This document shows positions 48,053 through 57,470 of a stretch of DNA of 57,470 bases, in pieces; positions within the stretch are counted from its first letter, which is position 1; the number at the start of each line of letters is the position of its first letter. A model generated the notes under the pieces. It was given only the letters and a program-made list of their open reading frames with translations. It was not told the origin of the DNA and did no database searches. The stretch comes from Chaetomium olivaceum (Eukaryota; Ascomycota; Sordariomycetes; Sordariales; Chaetomiaceae), in NCBI GenBank assembly GCA_039881045.1, contig JAYWVB010000103.1, forward strand, positions 1-57,470, read 5' to 3'. The translations under genes and the position numbers were made by a program.

Positions 48053-50512
48053 TTAAGCACGTATACCAGGTAAACAATAAAGGGAGGTAGGCAAAAGAAG
48101 CGCGTTAAGCACTCCCCCCTCGCCCTTCCCAAACGCTAGACCCCCAAACCCCACAATCGGTTTCCGCCGCACCAAGAACGGGCTCGGCATGTCGTCGCGC
48201 TCCGGGTCCCAGACGGCCGGGGAGTCCGAGAAGGTCGCGCCGCGGTTTGCGGCCGCCGCGTGTTCCCTAAACGCACGTATGGGGCTAACAGTGTGTTCGC
48301 TGGCAAACACGGCGCTCATGGGTCTCCCGCCGGCGCGCGCCTGCTGTAGCTCGACGAGTGTGCGGCCGCGGATGTTGTTCTTGCCCGCGGCGGTGGGCAG
48401 TTTGTTGAGGACGGGGGGCTGGTTGGTCCCGGACGCTTGTTGTCCTTGTTCGCTCCCGTCCTTGTTGTTGAGGTTGCTGCCCCTAGAGGGTTTGCGGCTG
48501 AGGGGCCCCGAGGGGCCGCTGCCGTCGCTGTTGCTGCTGCCACTGCTGTTTGTTTTCAGGTTGGCGGCCGACGGGATCTTGCTGAGACGGCGGCTCGGGC
48601 TGTTGCTACGGTCGTGCAGCGCGCCGTTGCTTCCCGTGCTTCTAACGGCGGTTTGCAAATCGGGCGTCGAGGCTGCGACGGGAATGGTCTTGGCCTGGAG
48701 CGTCGCCTGCGATTGCTTAGATTGCAGACGGTGCGTGGGCATCGACTTCTGGGCGTGCAGTTGCGGGCGGCCCTTAGATGTAAAGGGGTTCTTGCTCGAC
48801 TTGATCATGCGCGTCGGCGACGGAACTTGGATGTCGTCTTCAAACTCCGAGTCGGAGTCTTGCGAAGGTTCCCACCGCGCTTCATTTGCCATCTGGTTGG
48901 CAGTAAAGATGTTGCCTGGGTTGAGCATCGGCGCCTTGGTGCCGACGTTACGGCGGGGAGAGAGCGACAGGGAGGCAATGGTAATAGGGGACGGCGAGTT
49001 CATCTCGATATCCATGGGCGTACCGGCGGGTGCCATGGCAAACATCGTCTGAGCCCGGGCGAACGGTGTCCGGGCGCTCTTCTTGAGCGGGTGCATCGAC
49101 GTATCGGGCGACTCTACAGAGAGCTCTGACATGTCCGTTGTCGAGGAAAGCTCGCCCTCGTTGCTCCCTATTGACGAATGCGGATAGTCGGACTTGGAGA
49201 TGGAGGATCCCAGGTCATGTCGGGCGTCCTCATCCTTCCTGTTCTGCAGCTCCATTTCTACACGTAGCTGAACCTCGTGGTCAAACTTTCTCTGCAGCTG
49301 CTCAATCTCTTGTCCGACCAAGCGGTCGATCTCCAGCCGGGCCTTGACCTCCCATTCCCTCCGAAGGGACGAGTCGATCTCGTGGCGCATCGAAGCCTTG
49401 TCTTGGTCGAGCGTCGTGATCTTCTGCTCCAGCTCCCGGATGCGCCTGTTAAGCGACTCTTCCTTGGCCTTCAGAGACTTGCTGAACTCGCTTATTTCCT
49501 TCTCCTTGCGCATCAATCGCACCACCGGCAGGTTCAGCAGCATCGCGGTATCCGGTCTCCTGTCTGGGTTCACCCGCAAGCAGTCCTTGATAATGGCAAA
49601 GAGCTCTTGCGAGTAGATGGCTGGCAGGGGGGCAATCTTGCCCTCTTTAATCTTCTGGACGAGCTGGAAATGGGTTTTGGCGTTGAACGGCGGCTCTCGT
49701 GTGCAGAGCTCGTACATGATGCAGCCCAATGACCAGATGTCGGATTTGAGTGTGTACTTCTCGGCGGCGCAGATCTCCGGTGACATGTAGAAAGGCGTGC
49801 CTACGTACGTCGACGCAAAATCATGGGATTGCATCACCTTGGAGAGGCCGAAGTCGCCCAGCTTCACCGAGTTGTCCTCGCCGAGGAACACTGTGACGGT
49901 CAGCTCCCACGTTCAAATAAACGACCAATTGTACCAGGTACGTACCGTTCTCCGGCTTGAGGTCACGGTGCAAGATAGTCATCCCCCCTGATGGCGGCTT
50001 CGGCCTCGCGGTTGACCCTAGCCCCAGCACAGCCTTACCCACCACGGGGGGGTCGACACCATAATGGCAGCGGTACAGCGCCGTTACGAGTTGAGAGAAG
50101 ATGCTCCACACAAAAGACTCCTCCGCATATTGGTTCTTGTCTGACAGGTTCCGGATAACCCGCCCCAGGTCCCCGTTGCCACAGTATTCCATGTAGAGAT
50201 GCAGGTCCTGGCTGGCCTTGAGGTGTTCGCGGTGGTAGTAGCCGACGATGTTTGGGTGGCGGAGGGTCGAGAGAATTTGGAATTCGGCGTGGAGTTGCTC
50301 GCGCTCCTTCTGAGACATCTTGAGGTAGCTGATCTCTTTCCGGCAGAGGACCATGCCGTCGACCCTGCGACGGACTTTTCGGATGACGCCAAACGAGCCA
50401 TGACCTGATGAGTGTCTTGTCAGTCTTCGTGACGCCCACACAGCAGGACACCTTGAGAAGGGAAATGCATACCGATCTTTTCCAACACCTCGTACTTGTC
50501 GCTTTCCGACAT
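48053..50512 (-). CDS. nim-1: NIMA/NIM-1 mitotic serine/threonine kinase
   Basis: A G2/M cell-cycle kinase. Three exons: 50512-50473, 50404-49946 and 49890-48053, with introns of 68 bp (GTATGC...ATCAG) and 55 bp (GTACGT...CACAG), giving about 778 residues. Kinase motifs: glycine loop GHGSFGVI (about 14-21), RKEI lysine about 36, HRDLKPEN at about 159-166 ending at splice site 2, DFG at 179-181, and GTPFYMSPE. A 17-residue Lys/Pro-rich insert before the HRD loop is also typical of NIMA kinases. A coiled coil at about 295-386 follows, as in NIMA, then a Ser/Pro-rich regulatory tail. It starts MSESDKYEVLEKIG. The length falls in the usual range for filamentous fungi. Confidence 0.94.
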
Positions 50513-51125
50513 GGTGGGCAACCTCGAAGTGTAGTAGGGAATTGGCGTTCAATTTCAAATAGCGCACTCCATAAGCAAACGCTGATGAATAGGCAAACGG
50601 TGTTGCTGCTAGGTTAGTATCTCTCCGGCGAGGCTGCTGGTTGAAAAGAAAGTGCAGTTGGTAGTTAAAGGAAAGGAGCAAATCTTTAAATTGAAATTGG
50701 TTGAAGAAGTCTTCAGTTGGTTGCACCGTTCCTGCCCTTTCGGAAGAATCCTGGCATCCCCAGTCAACAAACCCGTCGCTGCCTAGGCAACCGTCCGGAT
50801 TGGGACGAACAACGAATCCAAAAAGCAGGGGTATTTGCTCAATCGGGAAGCGACTCGGGATGGAGCGGGACCCTGAGTGTAACCCCAACCCTAATGCTCC
50901 TTTGATTCGTCCAGAATCGGCAGACCCTTGATTTTTTGACGGTTTGGACGGTTTTTGACAATTCAGCCACAACACCACACACACATGCAGTTCATCCAGT
51001 TTCCGACTCTCCACTTTCGCATTTGGACAACAATCTTCAAACTATCACAGGCATCAGGCATCAGAAATTAAACAATCAATACCCCCATTGATAGTATTTG
51101 CATCAATCATTGGGTAAAGTATGTA
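50513..51125. promoter_or_regulatory. upstream region of the nim-1-like kinase gene
   Basis: About 0.6 kb between the kinase start codon and the end of the next minus-strand gene. It should hold the kinase promoter. No convincing specific site was identified and no gene is seen. Confidence 0.5.
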
Positions 51126-52006
51126 TCACCTCTTGGAAATCTGCCAAACCTCCTGTGCCCGAGGATACCGCCTATGCCTCTTGCGGATGTTAACGACTCT
51201 CTTGACATGGTTGCGATTGACCCGGTCTAGTTGGTACGCCCGCTGTTTCTCGTCTGCGATCTGTTCCGCCGCCTTCTTCTGAAGCTTGAAGGTCTTATTC
51301 TCTCGCTCCAGCTCTGCCAACTCGGCCTGCTTTAGCTGTCGAGCTTTCTGGTCGAGGCAGCGATAATCGAGTTCCAGTTGCTCCTCGAGAGAGGCCCTGA
51401 AACGCTCTACTAGTTTGCGCGGTGGCAGCGTCGGCTGCGCTCCTCTTTCCTCATCGCGCCCTTCGCCCCGCGGCCCCGTCTGGGGGTGTTGCCCAAGCCC
51501 CTCATTCTCAAAGTGCTAGAGGAAGAGTTAGCCATGCTGCTTGCTTACTTGTAAATACGGTCACATACTGTCTCGGCATGCTGCTTATTCACACTTGGAG
51601 CATGATGAGAATGCTGAGCCGGCTCACTGGGCCAATGTCGAGAACGTGGCAGCGGTGCCGGTGCTGGTGTGGGTACGGGTGGGTGCAGCAAGAGGTGGGG
51701 ATGCAACGCCGGTTCGGGATACCCTGGTGGCGGTATGCGCGCGCCCGTTGAAACAGCCGACTGTTGTAGTAGGTAAGGCTGATGTTGCTGGGCCTGGATT
51801 GGTGACCACGGGAAGAAGACTGAGTTTAATGGTGGCAGCCGTGGGAGCCTGTTGTTGCTGGTCGGTGCCGGGGTCGACCGCGACTCCAGCGGCGGCAGGA
51901 CAAACGAAGGGGGGGTTATAATGCTAGCATGATGGCCTTGGGCAGCCGACGACAGATCCAAAGCCGCGGCTGCAATAGCCCGTACATCAGTCGTCGGTGG
52001 AGACAT
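51126..52006 (-). CDS. coiled-coil protein of unknown function
   Basis: Two exons, 52006-51569 and 51515-51126, joined across a 53-bp intron (GTATGT...GCTAAC...CTCTAG, phase 0), give 275 residues. The N-terminal part starts MSPPTTDVRAIAAAALDL and is Pro/Ser/His-rich. The C-terminal part is a Glu/Lys/Arg/Gln-rich coiled coil (RKLVERFRASLEEQLELDYR, then LDQKARQLKQAELAELEREN) ending in a basic segment with RKRHRRYPRAQEVW. A downstream donor-like GTAAGC at 51548 was rejected because it would leave a 33-bp intron and shift the frame. I do not recognise the family. Both neighbours are regulatory genes, but nothing links them to it. Confidence 0.65.
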
Positions 52007-52632
52007 GGAATTCGAAGTTTCGCTAAAAAGTAGGCGACAGTAGGCGAAAGTAGGCGAAAGTGGGCGAGAGAGAGGCACAGGGAGGCATAGGGAGTTTGGG
52101 GAGTGGACGGCAGTGGGCTCACAAGGCGGGCAGATTCTTCGACAACTTGGACTTGGGAAGCCTGATGTTTCACCTGACAAGATACACTTGCCCTACTCAG
52201 GAAACAGCTTGATTCTGCGTTGTTGCTTTTTGGGGAAAACCGATGAGCGGGTGTCATTGGCTTGGTCTCGGCCCGAGAGACCCCCCTGAGACCCAAGGAC
52301 TCGGCTCGACCTGAACTGCCGTTGGTCAGTGCACGCCAAGCACTTTACCAAGTGCCGTCGCTGAAGATTGTTCGCGCCACCCAGATGGCTCCGGCTGGCA
52401 AGACACTGCCAGGTGCGACATCCGAACCGGAGATGCACTGTGTGATGGACTGTGAGAATATCGGGAACGCCACCAAGAGACCTTTGCCCCTTCTGAATTT
52501 TGTAAGTGTTGTTGCCAACGGTTCGAACTGAATCTTTCAAGTTTTAATTTATTTTTCCAGTTATTGCATCATATTTTTTTATTCTTTCAGTTTTCGTTTT
52601 CTGCTCCCCCCACCCAAGAAAGGCAATATACC
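52007..52632. promoter_or_regulatory. divergent promoter region
   Basis: About 0.63 kb between the start codons of the coiled-coil and ankyrin/BTB genes. It contains three close copies of AGTAGGCGAAA-like sequence at about 52028-52060. No gene is seen. Confidence 0.5.
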
Positions 52633-54738
52633 ATGGCAATCCGCAAGTTTGAATTGGAAGCCAAACTCAAGGATGACAATAAGCTCATCCGCACCGGGGT
52701 CATCCGCAACGAACACCCCCTAGACACGTCCCCGGAATTTCTGGATTTCTTGGAGGCATGCCGGAGAGGTGATTTGAAGAGTTGCCAGGAACTTATCTCA
52801 GCTGGCGTCAACATCAACGCCAAGGACAATTATGATTATACCCCGCTCGTTGTCGTGAGTAGCCACTCTTCCCTCACTCACCAGTCCTCAGTTCCTCAGT
52901 TCCTCACATTAAAGCAGTTCAGTTTTGTTGACTGTGAATAGGCGAGTTTATGCGGTCACTTTGAGTTGGTCCAGTTACTCCTAGAATCAGGTACGTTCAG
53001 TTCTGTCTTCATTGGAACTCGGCACTGACAAGCTTCAGGGGCTTTGGCCGACCCTGACTCTTTCGAGCGGGAACGAGCCGTGTACAACGCGCTCAACAAC
53101 AAAATCAGAAACCTCCTCCTGTCTTACGACTACTCCAAGTCGGCAGACCCCTTGCAGCCATGGTCCTCTCACGTAACGTCATTGCTAGTCCGAGACAGCC
53201 CCACAACATCCGACATCATCCTCTCCGCCCCGGTAGAGGACTTCCGCCTCCACAAGTTCATCCTTTCTGCTAGGTCGCCCTACTTCATGCGAAAATTTGC
53301 CGACGCCCCAGAGACAGACACGTGGAAGTTGCCTCAAGCCATCCCTGTCGAGGCCTTCAGGGTCGTTCTCCGGTATCTGTACCTCGGCGATCTACCCCGT
53401 GACTTTGTCGGTCCAGATAGCGCCGTTACCGAGGAGGAAGTCTTCAAGGGTATCGATAAGCTGTGTAAGCAGCTCGAGGTTGACAAGCTATGGGAGTCCG
53501 TGTTGTCTATCAATGACCGTCGGTTGGCGAGGCAACGTCAGCAGGATGAAGTCCAGCGCGCTCAGGGCCAAGTACATGGCCTTTTCAACGATACGGTGCT
53601 GAAGTACAAGGTAGAAGTCGACACCCGCCGAGCTGGTGACGTCAAGTGGCCTCACCACAATGCAATATTTGCCGACTGCCTCCTGAGGGCGGACAATCAA
53701 CCAGAAGGCGAAGACGAGAACAAGTTCGAGACTGCCTACGACGGAACCGCCATCCCGATCGGCCCGGCAGAGACAACCACCCCGAAAAATGGCACCTCAC
53801 CGAAACCATCCGGCCGTTCGGTGCTCTACCCGGTACACAAACCTTTCCTGATCCGCAGCCCTTACTTCGAAACCATGTTCTCCTCCGACTTCCTCGAAGC
53901 TCACGACTCGGACCACCTCCACGTTATCAAAGTCGACTGCACCCCCGCCGTCCTCGAAATCATCCTCCGCTTCCTTTACACAGAGAAAGCCGACTGCCCG
54001 CTCGAACACGCACTCGACCTCCTCTACGCCGCCGACATGCTCCTCCTCGAAAAACTCAAAACCAAAGCCGCCGTCACCATCTCCACCCTCGGCAGCGGCA
54101 ATAGCAACGCTCTCGTCGACCGCACACACAACAGCCACCCAGACATGCCCACCCCCAACGACCGGCCCCTTCTCTCAGCCGACGAAGAAAAAGGACCGGC
54201 TGTAGAAATCGAACCGATCAACGTCTACGACGTGATCCGCGCCGCCTGGGACCTCAAGGTCCAGCGCCTGGAGGAGTTTGCCGCCCGGTACCTGGCCGGC
54301 CGTCTGGAGGACTACATCGACGAGGCCGAGTTTGCCGACCTGATCCGCGAGAGCGCTGACCGCATCCAGGCTCGCCAGGAGACCGACACCATCGAGCTGC
54401 TGGACGATATCCGCTACTATCTCTCGGAGCGCTTCCGATTTCGGTTTGAGGGCGATGGGCTGGAGGAGATGCTGGATGATGGTTCCGATTCGGAGGAGGA
54501 TGGTGGGGCGGGGTATGGGGATGGTGAGGGTGGGAAGGATGGAGCGGTGGTTGTTGATGAGGCGGGGGATGTGAAGGCGGGCGATGGGCAAGGGGGCGGT
54601 GAATACGCTGATGGCGGGGGCGTGAAGACGTTGAATGGGAAGGTTGTTGAGGATGAGTTTGCATCAGATGCGGTGAATTATCAGATCTTGCTGGAGAAGA
54701 TTGACAGGATGCTGGAGATGTTGAAGTTAGATGCATGA
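52633..54738 (+). CDS. ankyrin-repeat and double-BTB/POZ domain protein
   Basis: A probable adaptor, likely for Cullin-3 ubiquitin ligases as in related ABTB1/Btb3 proteins. Three exons: 52633-52854, 52942-52990 and 53039-54738, with introns of 87 and 48 bp, giving 656 residues. It starts MAIRKFELEAKLKDDNK. Ankyrin repeats lie at about 40-95 (DFLEACRRGDLKSCQELISA, then NYDYTPLVV-ASLCGHFELV across intron 1). The first BTB domain is at about 135-220 (SDIILSAPVEDFRLHKFIL) and the second at about 290-390 (YPVHKPFLIRSPYFETMFSS). A helical C-terminal part is followed by an acidic Gly/Asp-rich insert and a short final coiled coil. The domain order matches the ankyrin-BTB-BTB family. The role is inferred from the family. 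Confidence 0.88.
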
Positions 54739-55087
54739 GAGAGATTTGGATATGAGCATGGTGGAAGATTTGGATACGTTGTTGTTCGTTTTGCATAGCG
54801 CTAGAACTACAGAGACAAATACACACATCTTTCTCAGTTGCGGAATACACACACTCAGAACCTGCTGTATTAGTTTGATCAGCAGCAGACGAAGGATACG
54901 GCATCCATACAGCTAAATTAACAGAACTCTATGGGACTACATGCTTTTTGCTAATGCTCTACGACAGCAAAACCAAACCAAACCGATCAGAACCAAGACA
55001 TCCGCCGTCCGGACGCCCCACCTCCCAACTCCCCAAGATCCCCTGCCTCAACAGGTTCCTCGCGGGCCCCAGAATCTTGCCTAGCCT
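54739..55087. other. short intergenic gap between converging genes
   Basis: About 350 bases containing both 3' untranslated regions. Nothing else is seen. Confidence 0.6.
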
Positions 55088-56794
55088 CTACGCCGGCACG
55101 ACCGGGTTCTGCCTCCCAAAGACACGGAAGCCGCCCCCCTCAGCCTTTTCGTGCACAAACCCAACCTCCTCCAGCGGAAGCCTCCGCAACCCCTTCTCAT
55201 CGGCACCGTCATCACTCTCCTCCTCCGACGAGTCGCTCTCGTCCTCACCAAGAAGATAGCGCCGATGCCACGGCCCGACAAACATGCCCTCGGGATCCGC
55301 CCGGTCGCGCACGCCACAGAACTTGCGCCAGTCGGCACCGTACCACGTCGCAAACTCGCTCGGCGACACCGAGAAGGTCTTGGCCCAGTGCGGCTTGCCG
55401 CCCAGGTCGCGCATCAGCCACTCAAAGGCTTGGTAGTAGCGCTCGGTGGCCTCGTGGGTCGGGTCGCGGTAGTAGGGGCGGTACATGGTCGCGTTGAGGT
55501 ATAAGGCTGGGCCGTCGTCGGGGGTGATGTCCAGGTAAGGGCGGTTGCCGCGCGTGCCGGTGGCGTCCGTGTGCACGGTGGTGTCGCTCACCCGGACTTC
55601 GACGGGGCTGTGTACCCACAGGTTGTCGGCGCTGAAGGGGATGCGGTGCTCCACGTAGCCCGGGTCGCCGGGCTGCAGCCGGTTGAGCCAGGCGCCGAGA
55701 CGCTGCAGGGCTTCGGGCCCCTTGTGCAGGGGGATGGCCCATTCGTTGACGAACTGGCTGTAGAGGCAGTTGAGCAGGAAGGCTTGGTAGCTCTTCTGGC
55801 AGCCGCTCACGCGGGTGCTCTCGCCGTTGCGGAAGCCGTAGTTGAGCCCGAAGACGAACCACTCGATCCAGGGGGTTACCCGCGGGAACCAGCGTGCTAG
55901 GGCTAGCAGGTTCTGGTACACGATATACCCCAGCCGGCTGTCCTGGAAGCTGGTGGGCGGCTGGCTGTGGCGCACCGTGCCGGCTTCGATCTCGGCCTTC
56001 TCCACGCGGTCCGCCTTCCACACCACGGCGCGGCGCATGTAGGGGAACCACCACACGCGCACAAACTCGGCCTGCTTCCACAGCACGCCATCCCACCCCT
56101 CAAACAGCCGCGCATCGGCATCAATCGTCTGGCTCCACGCCAGCGAGAACGCCGGCACGGCCCGCAGCGTCACCTCAGTCACCACGCCCAGCGCACCCAC
56201 CGACAGCAGCGCCGCCCGAAACAGCTCGGGCCGCTCATCCGCCGAGCAATCCCGGGTCCTGCCATCCGCCAGCGTGATCTTCAGCGCCACCACACACTCA
56301 CTGACCAGCCCATGGCGCAGACTACTCCCATGCGTGCCCGTGGCGATCGCACCGGCGATGCTCTGCTCGTCGATGCTGCCCAGGTTCGGCAGCGCCAGCC
56401 CCTGCGCGTCCAGCGCGGCGCTCAGGTCGCGCAGGCGGATGCCCGCCTCAACGGTGCACAGGCCCGTGTCCCGGTCGACGTCCAGCACACGCGCGAAGCG
56501 GTCGAGGTTGAGCATCCAGGAGGAGGTGCAGGTCATGTCGGAGGGCGAGTGACCCGACCCGACGGTGGTCAGGCGGCGGCGGCATTGGCGGGCGAGCGAT
56601 ACCGCGTGCTCGATCTCCTGCAGGGTGTGCGGCTGGATGTACAGCTCGGGCAGGGAGCTGAAGGTGCGCGCCCACGTGCGGTGCGTGTAGGCGGTGCGGG
56701 CGCGGAAGGGCGTGCTGTCCGGCGAGGTGTGGATGGCGAGCGTGGTGCGCACCTCTAGGGGCAGGCCCGCGAGGGGGTCGGGGTCGGCGACCAT
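55088..56794 (-). CDS. alo-1: D-arabinono-1,4-lactone oxidase
   Basis: An FAD enzyme that performs the last step of D-erythroascorbate synthesis, probably at the mitochondrial membrane. A single exon of 568 residues starting MVADPDPLAGLPLEVRTT. The FAD-binding domain contains LTTVGSGHSPSD with His about 82, the candidate covalent flavin attachment residue. It continues with LPNLGSIDEQSIAGAIATGT and VVTEVTLRAVPAFSL. The C-terminal catalytic domain ends with GGKPHWAK (469-472), the hallmark of aldonolactone oxidases. A Glu/Asp/Ser-rich insert follows at about 514-530. Length and architecture match fungal ALO. The final 40 residues are more variable. The flavin linkage is inferred from the motif. 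Confidence 0.93.
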   Translation of the reverse strand: MVADPDPLAGLPLEVRTTLAIHTSPDSTPFRARTAYTHRTWARTFSSLPELYIQPHTLQEIEHAVSLARQCRRRLTTVGSGHSPSDMTCTSSWMLNLDRFARVLDVDRDTGLCTVEAGIRLRDLSAALDAQGLALPNLGSIDEQSIAGAIATGTHGSSLRHGLVSECVVALKITLADGRTRDCSADERPELFRAALLSVGALGVVTEVTLRAVPAFSLAWSQTIDADARLFEGWDGVLWKQAEFVRVWWFPYMRRAVVWKADRVEKAEIEAGTVRHSQPPTSFQDSRLGYIVYQNLLALARWFPRVTPWIEWFVFGLNYGFRNGESTRVSGCQKSYQAFLLNCLYSQFVNEWAIPLHKGPEALQRLGAWLNRLQPGDPGYVEHRIPFSADNLWVHSPVEVRVSDTTVHTDATGTRGNRPYLDITPDDGPALYLNATMYRPYYRDPTHEATERYYQAFEWLMRDLGGKPHWAKTFSVSPSEFATWYGADWRKFCGVRDRADPEGMFVGPWHRRYLLGEDESDSSEEESDDGADEKGLRRLPLEEVGFVHEKAEGGGFRVFGRQNPVVPA

Positions 56795-57470
56795 TTTTTT
56801 TTTCTTTATTTAGAGGTCTCCTCTTCTTCTGGGCTGGCTGGTGGTTGAGTGTGTTAAGGATGACTGTTCTATGTATTTAATCCTTGATCAGACTTAACAA
56901 AGCGTAGAGATGAGACGGCCCAAGAGTCGGCTAATGCTGAATTAGAGAGTCATGGTTGCGCATTGATACCGGTAACGACCTTGAAAGCCTCCTCAACAAG
57001 GGTTAGGTGGACCGAATGAATTCCGAGCTCGCCGAACCTCCAGGTACAGAAGGCGCGATATGTTTATAAATTCAGCCATTTGGTCTGGCCCACTGCCGAA
57101 CTCTTCTGGTGGGGGATAGTGGGGGCAAGATGGTGGGGGAGGGGAGCCCGAAAACGGCGATTGATAAGATCGGTGCGCTCGCCGTCTGATTGGTCGAGGT
57201 CGAGGGGAGGGCCTGGGCCCTGGGGGAGGAAACGACTTCATGCCGTGCAAGGTTGCCGTGCAAGGTTGAATGAACAGCAGCTATCAATTGTAGGGATATA
57301 TCACTGCTCCGCTCTACTGTGTAAATGGCCTGCTATTTAGCCTCCGGTTTTCAAGTCACACAGGGGGTCACTGGATATGATATCGGCATGAAAAAGCCAA
57401 CCGCTCGTGAAGACCTGAAATAGAGTGTCGACAAGGATCCATGCGAATATAGAGTGTTCCCAAACTTGCC
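56795..57470. promoter_or_regulatory. upstream region of the lactone oxidase gene, window end
   Basis: It begins with a T-rich run directly before the start codon. No gene is seen up to the window edge. It probably contains the oxidase promoter. Confidence 0.5.

Noticed and set aside
48189..49129. long plus-strand open frames over the kinase tail
   Set aside because: Antisense shadows of a well-supported kinase.
51516..51548. 33-bp intron using donor GTAAGC in the coiled-coil gene
   Set aside because: Too short and wrong phase; the GTATGT donor at 51568 gives a 53-bp intron with a GCTAAC branch and correct frame.
1..57470. tRNA or 5S rRNA genes
   Set aside because: Eye search for TTCRANNCY T-loops with pairing arms, and for 5S-like sequence, found nothing. 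A covariance-model scan would be decisive.

Overview
The window looks like about 57 kb of nuclear chromosome from a filamentous ascomycete, most likely a Sordariomycete close to Neurospora or the Chaetomiaceae. The reasons are short 50-90 bp introns with GTRNGT donors, CTRAC-type branch sites and CAG/TAG acceptors, GC-rich coding DNA, and several proteins with a typical filamentous-fungal form (NIM-1 kinase, FlbC-type zinc finger, DUF3433, HNH_2, D-arabinono-lactone oxidase). I recognised no viral, bacterial or plasmid genes, no tRNA or rRNA, and no intact transposon.

Layout. 1-0.5 kb: C-terminal end of an unidentified gene. 1.5-2.8 kb: HNH_2 nuclease-like gene (+). 5.0-6.6 kb: long Pro/Ser-rich disordered protein (+). 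8.5-11.1 kb: DUF3433 membrane protein (-). 11.5-14.0 kb: tandem array of small two-intron genes (-) encoding Cys/His (RING-like) proteins, one intact, one carrying an in-frame stop, and perhaps a third decayed copy. 14.6-15.3 kb: Cys/His protein with a poly-Asn tract (+). 16.8-19.5 kb: choline kinase (-). 20.2-21.2 kb: SCO1 (-), divergent from an SPP1/CFP1-like PHD gene (+) at 21.7-23.4 kb. 24.5-25.1 kb: BLOC-1 CNL1-like coiled-coil protein (-). 27.5-29.1 kb: secreted family-2 carbohydrate esterase (+, seven exons). 29.1-36.3 kb: no gene seen. 36.3-37.3 kb: FlbC-like C2H2 regulator (-). 37.3-48.1 kb: no gene seen. 48.1-50.5 kb: NIMA/NIM-1 mitotic kinase (-). 51.1-52.0 kb: coiled-coil protein (-). 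52.6-54.7 kb: ankyrin/double-BTB protein (+). 55.1-56.8 kb: D-arabinono-1,4-lactone oxidase (-).

The genes are mostly unrelated housekeeping and regulatory functions rather than one pathway: phospholipid synthesis, cytochrome oxidase copper delivery, H3K4 methylation, endosome biogenesis, cell cycle and erythroascorbate synthesis. Two things stand out. First, the tandem array of RING-like genes: both copies share the same intron phases, the same intron-1 length and the same exon-2 length, but one has a TAG where the other has TGG. Second, three otherwise convincing genes are broken by four frame changes, each of which a single missing base in a C or A run would explain. That points to sequence error rather than gene decay. 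The FlbC-like gene sits alone between two unusually long gene-free stretches.
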